36,895 nucleotides of DNA from NCBI GenBank assembly GCA_903929135.1, contig CAIYTH010000054.1:1-36895 (forward strand), written 5' to 3'. The notes under the pieces are model-generated. The model was given only the letters and a program-made list of their open reading frames with translations, ran no database searches and was not told the origin of the DNA. Origin of the DNA: an uncultured Chlorobiales bacterium (lineage in GTDB: Bacteria > Bacteroidota > Chlorobiia > Chlorobiales > Chlorobiaceae). Shown here in pieces: positions 1 to 8,288 of this stretch (position 1 is the stretch's first letter; each line of letters begins with the position of its first letter). Made by a program: the position numbers and the translations under genes.

Positions 1-1574
1 GAAATGCGGGCAAGCTGCGCGATGTAGTGTTCGTTGGCTATTGCGGTCACCAGGTGACGGTTGAAGAACGCCTCGAAACGCCTGAGCCGGTTGATCTCCA
101 TGAGGATCAGGTCGTAGCGGTTCTTTGCGGCCATGTCGAGGGCGACCTTCCCGTTTTCGGCCTGGTCAGACCGACAGTTCAACTCGGCGAGATACTTGGA
201 GAGCATGATCCGGTTGGGCGCCTGGTCGTCGACGACCAGGATATGTTTTTCGTCCAGCAACTCCCGCTTGATCTGCTCGACGGTGCTGGAGTCATATGAG
301 GGTAAATCGATGACGAATTCGGTCCACTCTCCGGGCTCGGACCTGCAGACGATCGAGCCGCTGAAGGATTCGACAATCCGCCGGCAGAACGAAAGGCCGA
401 GGCCGTTTCCGCCGGATTTGCCGAAGGTGTAGAACTGGTCGAAGATCGCTTCCCGTTTGTCGATCGGTACCCCCGGTCCCTTGTCCCGGATGATGATGCG
501 GTTGCTGAATTGGCTGGTTGCCAGATCGATATCAATGCGGAATCCGGGTCGGCTGCGGTAATAGAGGGCGTTGCCGAGCAGATTGAAAAGAGTATGGGTG
601 AGCAGGTCGCGGTCGCCGAAGAAGTCGAAATCACGAGACATGTCGGTATGGACCAGAAGACGGTCTTCCGGTGCACCGAATCCGAAGTTTTCGATGGCCG
701 CCTGGACAGACTGTGCCGCCGAATGGCGCCTGAACTGCCGTCGGTCGATCTCGCTGCCGTTCAGGCTCGCCAGGATCGAATCGATGATCTTGTTGCTCCT
801 GCGGATGGTTTCATCGCCCTGGTCGATGATGTCCCTTATGCCGGTCAGTGCTGCCGAGGGAATGGTGACCACCCCTTCGTTGACGTTGTCGGTTGCACGC
901 TGTTCGGGCAGCATGGCCTTGATGGTGTCGATGGCCATGGTGATCGTGTTCAGCGGGCTTCTCATCTCATGGGCGATCGAACCGCTCAGGCTCTTCATGA
1001 GCGATAACTTGGTTTCCTGCCGCGACTGTTTCCATCTGGTGATGATGAAAAACCCCGATATGCCGTAAACAAAGGTGGGTATCATGTCAGCGTCGAGGTG
1101 TGCGTAACTGACGCTGCCGTCAAGCATGGTTACGGCAAGAAATGCCAACAGGTAGGCGATCGGTATGCAGATGGAGAGGATGACCAGGTCCTGTACGATG
1201 GTGATAATCAAGAGCGTGCTGATCAGCCCTGCCGGTATGGACCATGCTATCTGCCATTCGCTTTTCATGACCATGAACAGGTCATAGAAATTGGCGTAAA
1301 GGGCCAGGTAGCCGACGAAATAGAGGGGAAATCTCTGCCTGAATGGCCGGGGCATCGAACGGTACAGACTCAATGGCAGGGCAAACACCACCGTCATGCT
1401 CTTCAGGATGAGGTTGTCATATGCCTCATAGATGTGGAGACTCCAGAGGACGCTGGTCAGAATCTGCCAGAAGATGATGAAATGTCCGATGCTCGGGATG
1501 TTCGGCTCATTGTTGTCGATTACCGCTTCCGCCCGGCGCTTCAGGTTTTTGATCATGTTGTTCATGGTCATCAT
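1..1574 (-). CDS. CqsS-like hybrid histidine kinase, copy 1 (3' end outside window; receiver broken)
   Basis: Membrane sensor kinase paralogous to the two genes to its right. Numbered from the Met at 1565 that aligns with the paralogs, it has a multi-helix membrane sensor (about 25-175), HisKA with the H-box SIAHEMRSPLN (His199), an HATPase_c domain with DKGPG-type and GLGLSFCRR motifs, and the first part of a receiver. The sensor aligns with Vibrio CqsS: EWQIAW keeps the Trp equivalent to CqsS W104, but S107 is replaced by Pro111 and F162 by Tyr167. The receiver follows the paralogs up to YDLILM, then reads EINRLRRFEAFFNRHL instead of DIEMPVLNG, so the phosphoacceptor Asp is lost and the rest is unrelated up to the window edge. 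Start could be 1574, 1571 or 1565; no clear ribosome site is visible. The sensing role is inferred from homology; whether this copy signals is doubtful. Confidence 0.85.
   Translation of the reverse strand, partial: MMTMNNMIKNLKRRAEAVIDNNEPNIPSIGHFIIFWQILTSVLWSLHIYEAYDNLILKSMTVVFALPLSLYRSMPRPFRQRFPLYFVGYLALYANFYDLFMVMKSEWQIAWSIPAGLISTLLIITIVQDLVILSICIPIAYLLAFLAVTMLDGSVSYAHLDADMIPTFVYGISGFFIITRWKQSRQETKLSLMKSLSGSIAHEMRSPLNTITMAIDTIKAMLPEQRATDNVNEGVVTIPSAALTGIRDIIDQGDETIRRSNKIIDSILASLNGSEIDRRQFRRHSAAQSVQAAIENFGFGAPEDRLLVHTDMSRDFDFFGDRDLLTHTLFNLLGNALYYRSRPGFRIDIDLATSQFSNRIIIRDKGPGVPIDKREAIFDQFYTFGKSGGNGLGLSFCRRIVESFSGSIVCRSEPGEWTEFVIDLPSYDSSTVEQIKRELLDEKHILVVDDQAPNRIMLSKYLAELNCRSDQAENGKVALDMAAKNRYDLILMEINRLRRFEAFFNRHLVTAIANEHYIAQLARI
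741..812. repeat. 72-bp segment identical in all three kinase genes
   Basis: The 72 bases at 741-812 recur without a mismatch at 3743-3814 and 6583-6654. They code for the end of the HisKA dimerisation region (IIDSILASLNGSEIDRRQF part). Flanking kinase DNA is also very similar, while the sensor-coding DNA differs widely. Direct repeats of this length in the same orientation are good substrates for gene conversion and deletion. Confidence 0.85.
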
Positions 1575-1585
1575 CAGCTTTTGTT

Positions 1586-1747
1586 CTATGATGTAACGCC
1601 TGTTTTCTCGATGATGAGCGCATGGAATACCGAAACCCGCGGAATGATGATCATGCCGAGGCAGGGAAACATGCTTTCAGGCTGGCTGACGACTGCCCCG
1701 GCACGTTGTATCAGGTGGTGTACGTTGATGTTGGAGACGGTTCTCAT
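1586..1747 (-). pseudogene. N-terminal stub of a fourth CqsS-like kinase
   Basis: Just upstream of copy 1, in another frame, about 53 codons read like the first residues of the paralogs. The pattern LIQRAGAVVSQPESMFPCLG lines up with copy 2 (LRARAEAVFSQ, then a hydrophobic stretch) and ends with VFHALI before a stop at 1586. Copy 1 has its own complete N-terminus after this, so the stub is an extra copy and not a frameshifted start. DNA further upstream (1780-1878) also matches the region upstream of copy 2. It looks like what remains of a receptor gene whose body was deleted by recombination between paralogs. Translation as a short leader cannot be excluded. Confidence 0.55.
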
Positions 1748-1779
1748 CAGGATCTGCTTGGTTACGGTAATCCTGCTTC

Positions 1780-1878
1780 CCGGATCAGACCACAGAGCCA
1801 ATGGTAAAAAAGAGGGGCGTTGGGAACAACGGTCTAAGGATAAGTCAGGGGGCTTTGAAGGAAAGCATGAACCTTTCA
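1780..1878 (-). repeat. Duplicated upstream region of the kinase genes
   Basis: Two blocks here match the DNA in front of copy 2. CCGGATCAGACCACAGA (1780-1796) resembles 4605-4621. The stretch starting CAGGGGG and containing GGAAAGCAT (1846-1878) resembles 4675-4708. Order and spacing are the same in both places. The duplication unit therefore included promoter or leader DNA as well as the coding region. Confidence 0.55.
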
Positions 1879-1899
1879 GAGCCTTTGTGCGGCATTCGC

Positions 1900-1935
1900 T
1901 TTCATGTTTGATATATAATATAATGTATTGAATTC
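1900..1935 (-). promoter_or_regulatory. AT-rich block, probable promoter of kinase copy 1 / stub
   Basis: A TATATAATATAATG-rich block stands out from the surrounding GC-rich DNA, between the end of copy 2 and the stub. A similar block (4730-4785) lies in front of copy 2. The position upstream of minus-strand genes suggests a promoter; no exact -35/-10 pair is claimed. Confidence 0.35.
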
Positions 1936-2026
1936 ATACTTTACGGTGAAAAATTTGACTGTGCCCGCTGATTCGCGGGGAGCGTTCGGGGAGGAGGGCA
2001 GCTCATTCATGCAGCAATTCTGGATA

Positions 2027-4573
2027 CTATGATCTGGTCTTCTTTTCGAAATCGGAAAAGTTTGAAAGAGCGGCTGCCGTGAGTTCATAGCTGCTGCGGA
2101 GGTATTCGATCCAGCCGTCTTCAGGGCATTCCCGGTTTCGCAGCGAGTCGTTCATGCTGGTGGCAATAGTCTGTATTCTGGCAGCTCCGATGCTGGCGGC
2201 CGATCCCTTGAGGGTATGGCTCGAACGACTTGCATTCTCATGATCGTTCTGGAGACAGGCTTTTCCGATCTCTTCGACCAGTCTGCCGGCATCCTGCACG
2301 AAGAGGTTGAAAAGCTGTTTGATAAAGACTTCGTCACCCAGTTCCTTTAGGCTTTCGAGGATTGATGGATCGAGCAGGGGAACCTGCTCCATTTCAAGCC
2401 ATGGTTTATTCCTGGACGTTGTATCGTAAGGACCAGACGGTGCATATCGAACCGTTTCGGTCAGCAGGGTCGAGATGACATTGACCAGTTCGTGCTTGTG
2501 TACCGGTTTTCCCAGATGGACGTTGATGCCGGATTTCTTCGCCGCCATAACGCTCTCCTCGTCGGTGTATCCGCTGAGGGAGATGATCGGCACTTCCCGG
2601 AAACGCCCTGCAGTGCCGCTCCTGATCGCCTTTGTGGTTTCGATGCCGCCCATGACGGGCATCTCCAGGTCCATGATGATCAGGTCGATCGTCTTCTGCC
2701 GGAGCATCTCGATGGTCGCCATGCCGTCTTCGGCCTGGAATATCCGGTAGCCGAGCGGTTCGAGGAGTGCCTTCAGAAACTCCCTGGTCATGATGTTGTC
2801 GTCGACCAGCAGGATGGAGGCTCCGGGCACGCCGGTCATGGGCATGTCGTTCATGCTGGATTTTTCCAGGAAAAAGCAGCTCTCCAGAAGCGCTTTGACC
2901 TGCGCTTTACCAAGCGGCTTGAGGATATAGTCGTCCATGCCGGAGTGCAGGGTCCGACGTATGGCTTCGTTTTCGGCAAGGCCCGTGACGCCGATGATCG
3001 GGATCTCCCGGTAATGCAGCGCCATGGCAGGGTCGATCTCCTTGCCGGCCCTGAGCTGCCGGACGGCTTCGTCGCCGTTGAGCACAGGCATTTCGATATC
3101 CATGAGGATCAGGTCGTAGCGGTTCTTTGCGGCCATGTCGAGGGCGACCTTCCCGTTTTCGGCCTGGTCAGACCGGCAGTTCATCTCGGCGAGATACTTG
3201 CAGAGCATGATCCTGTTGGGCGCCTGGTCGTCGACAACCAGAATCTCTTTGCCGGACAGCAGTTCCCTTTTGATCTGCTCGACTTCGTTCGAGTCATATG
3301 AAGGCAATCCGATGACGAATTCGGTCCACTCTCCGGGCTCGGACCTGCAGACGATCGAGCCGCCGAATGATTCGGCAACCCGCCTGCAGAACGAAAGGCC
3401 GAGACCGTTGCCGCCAGATTTGCCGAAGGTGTAGAACTGGTCGAAGATCGCTTCCTGTTTGTCGATCGGTACCCCCGGGCCGTTATCCCTGACGATGATG
3501 CGGTTTTCATGCTGGTCGGTTTCCAGGCCGATATCAATGCGGAATCCGGGCTTGCTGCGGTAATAGAGGGCGTTGCCGAGAAGGTTGAACAGGGTATGGG
3601 TGAGCAGGTCGCGGTCGCCGAAGAAGTCGAAATCATTCGACAGGTCGGAATGGATCAGGATGTGGTCTTCCGGTGCAGCGAATCCGTAGTTTTCGATGGC
3701 TGCCTGGACGGCCATTGCCGCAGAGAGACGCCTGAATTGTCGTCGGTCGATCTCGCTGCCGTTCAGGCTCGCCAGGATCGAATCGATGATCTTGTTGCTC
3801 CTGCGGATGGTTTCGTCGCCCTGGTCGATGATGTCCCTGATGCCGGTCAGTGCTGCCGAGGGAACGGCGACCGCCCCATCGTTGGCATTACCGGTGTCAC
3901 GCTGTTCGGGCAGCATGGCCTTGATGGCGTCGATAGCCAGGGTGATCGTGTTCAGGGGGCTTCTCATCTCGTGGGCGATCGTTCCGCTCAGGCTTTTCAT
4001 GAGCGTTACCCGGTTATCCTGGTGTGCCTGCTTGCCTCGGGTGACGAGAACGCAGCCACTGGTGCCGAAGAGGAAAATCGTCAGGTAGAGGGGATCGAAG
4101 TACCGGTAACTCACAGCACCGTCCTGGAGGGTGACGGCCATATGCGCAAATGCGTATGCAAGGGGAAAAAGAATGGTGATGAACAGCCAGTCGGATGCGA
4201 TGACGATGAACATCTCGATACCGCAAATTGTCGCCATGACCCATATCGGATCCCATTCGTTTACCATCATCGTATAGAAGCAGAAATACGGGCATGCCAG
4301 AAGGACGTAAAACAGCAGATAAAAAGGCAAGAGTTCACGGATCGGGGATTTGATGCGGTCATGAAAGAACAGGGGAATTGCCAGGATTACCCCGACAGCC
4401 CGCAGGGTGGGGAAGTCATGGTAGCTTGGTCTGAGGATCTGGATCAGAAAGTGAAATCCCGGAAACCATACAAATGCGAAAAAACCTATAAAGGAAATTA
4501 TAGGTTTTGTTTGGCTGAAGACCGCTTCAGCCCGAGCTCTAAGTATGTTGATGACCGTATTGAGGGTACTCAT
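2027..4573 (-). CDS. CqsS-like hybrid histidine kinase, copy 2 (HisKA-HATPase-REC-REC-Hpt)
   Basis: An 848-residue sensor kinase with its own phosphorelay. Residues 25-180 form a multi-pass membrane sensor related to CqsS, the Vibrio receptor for alpha-hydroxyketone autoinducers. HisKA has GTIAHEMRSPLN with His201. HATPase_c (about 310-425) has DNGPG and GLGLSFC. Receiver 1 (about 443-565) has Asp448/449, Asp492 and Lys552. Receiver 2 (about 586-705) has Asp591/592, Asp635 and Lys689. The C-terminal Hpt carries SHTLKGSAASIG with His786. In the ligand pocket the Trp equivalent to CqsS W104 is kept (Trp111) and so is F162 (Phe169), but S107 is Ala114. I chose the ATG at 4573; a GTG at 4618 would add 15 residues. 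It lies 281 bases behind copy 3 with an AT-rich block between, so it probably has its own promoter. The ligand is inferred. Confidence 0.93.
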   Translation of the reverse strand: MSTLNTVINILRARAEAVFSQTKPIISFIGFFAFVWFPGFHFLIQILRPSYHDFPTLRAVGVILAIPLFFHDRIKSPIRELLPFYLLFYVLLACPYFCFYTMMVNEWDPIWVMATICGIEMFIVIASDWLFITILFPLAYAFAHMAVTLQDGAVSYRYFDPLYLTIFLFGTSGCVLVTRGKQAHQDNRVTLMKSLSGTIAHEMRSPLNTITLAIDAIKAMLPEQRDTGNANDGAVAVPSAALTGIRDIIDQGDETIRRSNKIIDSILASLNGSEIDRRQFRRLSAAMAVQAAIENYGFAAPEDHILIHSDLSNDFDFFGDRDLLTHTLFNLLGNALYYRSKPGFRIDIGLETDQHENRIIVRDNGPGVPIDKQEAIFDQFYTFGKSGGNGLGLSFCRRVAESFGGSIVCRSEPGEWTEFVIGLPSYDSNEVEQIKRELLSGKEILVVDDQAPNRIMLCKYLAEMNCRSDQAENGKVALDMAAKNRYDLILMDIEMPVLNGDEAVRQLRAGKEIDPAMALHYREIPIIGVTGLAENEAIRRTLHSGMDDYILKPLGKAQVKALLESCFFLEKSSMNDMPMTGVPGASILLVDDNIMTREFLKALLEPLGYRIFQAEDGMATIEMLRQKTIDLIIMDLEMPVMGGIETTKAIRSGTAGRFREVPIISLSGYTDEESVMAAKKSGINVHLGKPVHKHELVNVISTLLTETVRYAPSGPYDTTSRNKPWLEMEQVPLLDPSILESLKELGDEVFIKQLFNLFVQDAGRLVEEIGKACLQNDHENASRSSHTLKGSAASIGAARIQTIATSMNDSLRNRECPEDGWIEYLRSSYELTAAALSNFSDFEKKTRS

Positions 4574-4854
4574 CCGGATTTGACCTAGAGTTTGATCATG
4601 CCACCCGGATATGACCACAGACTGAAGGCCGTAAAAGAAACAGCCGTTTTAATACAGCAGTCTATGGGGAGCTTCAGGGGGTTTTAATGGAAAGCATACG
4701 CTTTTCAACCACTTAATGCAGCGCATGATTTTATAAAAAATATATAAAACGAATTGATGAATTTATATATAAAAAATAAAGAGGCTTGCTGTTCGGGAAG
4801 GGTTGAAGGGACAAACGGCAGACTATGAACTGAACGGCATCGGCTCCACGCAAA
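4574..4854. promoter_or_regulatory. Intergenic region with AT-rich promoter block for kinase copy 2
   Basis: 281 bases between copy 3 and copy 2. The stretch around 4730-4785 is almost entirely A/T with several TATATAAA-like hexamers, in sharp contrast to the coding DNA. The part nearest copy 2 (4605-4708) is the duplicated leader also found in front of the fourth-receptor stub. I see no gene here. Promoter function on the minus strand is inference. Confidence 0.35.
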
Positions 4855-7413
4855 TCATACCGGGGGAGTGACCATTGTTTGTTGTTCAGGGCCGGCGTAG
4901 TTCGAAAAAATCTCGGACGTGAGTTCGTAGACCTGCCGGAGGTAAGCCATCCAGCCTTCGTCGGGGTATTTCAGGTTTCGCAGCGAGTCGTTCATGCTGG
5001 CGGCAACAGCCTCGATTCTGGCTGCCCCGATGCTGGCAGCCGACCCCTTGAGGGTGTGGCTCGTACGCTGGGCATTGTCATGATCGTTCTGCCGGCATGC
5101 CTTTTCCATCTCTCCCACAAGTCTGCCGGCATCCTGTACGAAGAGGTTGAAAAGCTGTTTGAGAAAATCATCGTCGCCAAGTCCCTGAAGGCTTTCGATG
5201 ATGGACTGGTCCATCAGGGGGATCTTCTCCATCTCAAGCCACGGTGAATTTGCGGCCAGATCGTCATCCGTGTCCGATTGTCCGTTCCGCAACGTCTGGG
5301 TCAGCAGGGTCGAGATGACGTTGACCAGTTCGAGCTTGCGCACCGGCTTGCCAAGATGGACGTTGATGCCGGATTCCTTTGCGGCCGCAACGCTCTCTTC
5401 GTCGGTGTACCCGCTGAGGGAGATGATCGGCACTTCCCTGAAGCGTCCGGCATTTCCGTTCCTGATCGCCTTTGTGGTTTCGATCCCCCCCATGACCGGC
5501 ATCTCCAGGTCCATGATGATCAGGTCGATCGGCGATTGCCTGAGGATTTCGATGGTCGCCATGCCGTCTTCAGCCTGGAATATCCTGTAGCCGAGCGGTT
5601 CGAGGAGAGCCTTGAGAAACTCCCTCGTCATGATGTTGTCGTCGACCAGCAGGATGGACGCTCCGGGCACCCCGGTCATGGGCATCTCATCTCCTTTGAG
5701 TTTTTCCGTAAAGAAACTGCTTTCGACAAGCTCTTTGACCTGTGCTCTTCCGATCGGCTTGAGGATGTAGTCGTTCATACCGGAGTGCAGGGTCCGGCGT
5801 ATGGCCTGGTTTTCGGGAAGTGCCGTAATGCCGATGATCGGTATCTCCTTGTAGTGCAGTGCCATGGATGGTTCGATCTCCTTGCCGGCCCTGAGTTGCC
5901 GGACGGCTTCGTCGCCGTTCAGCACGGGCATCTCGATATCCATGAGGATCAGGTCGTACCGGTTCTTCGCAGCCATGTCGAGGGCGACCTTTCCGTTTTC
6001 GGCCTGATCAGGCCGGCAGTTCATCTCATTGAGATACTTGCAGAGCATGATCCTGTTGGGCGCCTGGTCGTCGACGACCAGGATAAGTTTTTCGGCCAGC
6101 ATCTCCCGTTTGATCACCTCGACTCCGTTCGAGTCGTAAGAGGGCAGGTTGATGACGAATTCGGTCCACTCACCGAGGGTGGACCTGCAGACGATCGATC
6201 CACCGAAGGATTCGGCAACCCTCCGGCAGAACGAAAGGCCGAGGCCATTGCCGCCGGATTTGCCGTAAGTGTAGAACTGGTCGAAGATCGCTTCCCGTTT
6301 GTCGACCGGTACCCCCGGTCCCTTGTCCCGGATGATGATGCGGTTGCCGTGCTGGTCGGTTTCCAGATTGATATCAATGCGGAATCCAGGCTTGCTACGG
6401 TAATAGAGGGCGTTGCCGAGAAGGTTGAACAGGGTATGGGTGAGCAGGTCGCGGTCGCCGAGGAAGTCGAAATCACGAGATACGTCGGTATGGACCAGGA
6501 TGCGGTCTTCCGGTGCACCGAATCCGAAGTTTTCGATGGCTGCGATGACGGTTTGTGCTGCAGCGAGTCGTTTGAACTGGCGTCGGTCGATCTCGCTGCC
6601 GTTCAGGCTCGCCAGGATCGAATCGATGATCTTGTTGCTCCTGCGGATGGTTTCGTCGCCCTGGTCGATGATGTCCCGGATGCCGCTCAGGGCTGCCGAG
6701 GGAATGGTGACGGACCCGTCGTTGCCGCTGTCGGCTTCACGCTGTTCAGGCAGCATGGCCTTGATGGCGTCGATGGCCAGGGTAATGGTGTTGAGCGGGC
6801 TTCTCATCTCGTGGGCGATCGTTCCGCTCAGGCTCTTCATGAGCGATAACTTGGTCGCATGGCGGAAATGCGTCCATCGGGTACCGATAAGGCTGCCGGT
6901 TATACCGAAAACAAAGATGGGCAGGTAGGCCCATTGCATATGGGTATAGCTGACCCCTCCGTCGAGCATGGTCACGGTGAGATGGGCAAGACCATAGGCC
7001 AAAGTCAACAGGATGCCGATCAGCAACCAGTCGTAGACAAACGGGATTATGACCAGCAAGCCGCAAAGAGTCGACATTGCCCACACTTCGGACCACCCGT
7101 TCTTCATCGTCATGAAGAAAAAGAAAAACGGAGAAGATAATAGGATGAAAAACAGATAATAGGGGGGATAGAATCCGGGCAGAGAGCCTTTAAGACGCAT
7201 GTAGAACACGAAAGGGAGCGCCATCGCAGCTTGGATAATGCGCAACGGGAGGTTTTCATACGGTTGGGGAATCAGGTAACCCCATATAAAATAACAGACT
7301 ATCTGCCAGATTACGCAAAAAGCCCCTAATGCAGGTATCAGCGGCTCCGAGTGCTCGAAGACTGATATGGTCCGATGATGAAGGGTATCGATCATTTTTC
7401 TGTAATCGATCAT
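4855..7413 (-). CDS. CqsS-like hybrid histidine kinase, copy 3 (HisKA-HATPase-REC-REC-Hpt)
   Basis: An 852-residue paralog and the one closest to Vibrio CqsS. The sensor region has PYENLPLR, NGWSEVWAMS and WAYLPIFVF, matching CqsS PQSYENLGLR, NDWSTIWAMS and WQYIPIFLF. Trp111, Ser114 and Phe169 correspond to CqsS W104, S107 and F162, reported determinants of CAI-1 recognition; CqsS C170 is replaced by Ile176. Then follow HisKA (His201), HATPase_c, two receivers with the Asp and Lys residues of active domains, and a C-terminal Hpt with HTLKGSAASIG. Start at 7413 is supported by AAAAGGA four bases upstream of the ATG. CqsS itself has one receiver and passes phosphate to a separate Hpt protein, LuxU; here the Hpt is built in. 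No autoinducer synthase gene (CqsA/LqsA type) is in the window. Confidence 0.94.
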   Translation of the reverse strand: MIDYRKMIDTLHHRTISVFEHSEPLIPALGAFCVIWQIVCYFIWGYLIPQPYENLPLRIIQAAMALPFVFYMRLKGSLPGFYPPYYLFFILLSSPFFFFFMTMKNGWSEVWAMSTLCGLLVIIPFVYDWLLIGILLTLAYGLAHLTVTMLDGGVSYTHMQWAYLPIFVFGITGSLIGTRWTHFRHATKLSLMKSLSGTIAHEMRSPLNTITLAIDAIKAMLPEQREADSGNDGSVTIPSAALSGIRDIIDQGDETIRRSNKIIDSILASLNGSEIDRRQFKRLAAAQTVIAAIENFGFGAPEDRILVHTDVSRDFDFLGDRDLLTHTLFNLLGNALYYRSKPGFRIDINLETDQHGNRIIIRDKGPGVPVDKREAIFDQFYTYGKSGGNGLGLSFCRRVAESFGGSIVCRSTLGEWTEFVINLPSYDSNGVEVIKREMLAEKLILVVDDQAPNRIMLCKYLNEMNCRPDQAENGKVALDMAAKNRYDLILMDIEMPVLNGDEAVRQLRAGKEIEPSMALHYKEIPIIGITALPENQAIRRTLHSGMNDYILKPIGRAQVKELVESSFFTEKLKGDEMPMTGVPGASILLVDDNIMTREFLKALLEPLGYRIFQAEDGMATIEILRQSPIDLIIMDLEMPVMGGIETTKAIRNGNAGRFREVPIISLSGYTDEESVAAAKESGINVHLGKPVRKLELVNVISTLLTQTLRNGQSDTDDDLAANSPWLEMEKIPLMDQSIIESLQGLGDDDFLKQLFNLFVQDAGRLVGEMEKACRQNDHDNAQRTSHTLKGSAASIGAARIEAVAASMNDSLRNLKYPDEGWMAYLRQVYELTSEIFSNYAGPEQQTMVTPPV

Positions 7414-8288
7414 CCTGTCCTTTTATACAAGGTTTACAACTGTATGAACGATGACCATTCAACCAGAGAGGCCCGACTGCGTGGGAGGGGATTGCCGGAA
7501 CCTGTTGATCGCGATGTGTTGCGATTGTCCTGCTAATTTATGGGTAATTATTCAATAATTCATTTTGGTGTTGAACTTTTTTACGGCGGGCGTTTCCTGG
7601 ACGTCTGACCCGTCGGGTAACTCCGACTGCCTGCGTGGATGACCGGGTATCGGTAGAGTGGTCTGTGTGCCCGACGGTCGGGAATCTTCAGCGGTTTGAC
7701 GCAGGAAGTACCTTGGGAGGTTTGGCTGATAGTGAACAAATGCTAAATTCGGATGGATGCATGTTGTTATTTCCGATGACCTTTGTATTCCTGCCGACGG
7801 GTCGGCTGATCGGGAAGTGCGTCTTGACGGAGATACGACCATCTCGTTCAATGATGCTCTGTTGCTTTTCCTGCTTCAGGTCATCGATCGACTCGTTGTC
7901 GGAGTGACGATTCGGACGATGGAGGTTTCCCCCCTCTGCCAGATCCTTTCCGGCCGCGGTTATCGGATTTCATGAATCAAGGCGACATCGTACCGTTGTT
8001 TTTTCCGTCTGCATCCGGTCGCCCGGAGGAGAGTGAATCCTGGCCTTTCGAGGCAGGGCAGCCATGATTCGTCGAGGACACGGTTCTCATTCCTTCATGG
8101 AGGCCGCGCGCCGGTCGATGAGTGGATGTGACAGCACCATTGTTTCCCGCAAAATGGTTCAGGAATCCCGTTCTGATGATCAGGTTCATCAGGCGCATCT
8201 CTCAATGCCTGGTGTTTCCTGCAGGCCGGTCAGGATCCGGCGATGACATTGCAGATGTCGTACTTTCAATCCATAATATTTCAAATAC
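7414..8288. other. 875-base region without a confident gene
   Basis: This stretch separates the kinase array from the DUF3570 gene. A short plus-strand reading frame at 7757-7975 (72 codons) has coding-like third positions but no recognisable motif and no clear ribosome site; it may be a gene remnant. Other open frames here are short and look like chance. The leader of kinase copy 3 lies in 7414-7560, with the AT-rich stretch around 7538-7565 as the most likely promoter area. No tRNA, repeat array or mobile element is visible. Confidence 0.4.

Noticed and set aside
3509-4588. Long plus-strand open frames opposite the kinase genes
   Set aside because: They recur at the same place opposite each paralog because the kinase DNA is duplicated; they are antisense shadows of the conserved kinase codons.
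7757-7975. 72-codon plus-strand frame with coding-like third positions
   Set aside because: No motif, no clear start signal and no neighbour to support it; kept only as a note in the intergenic entry.
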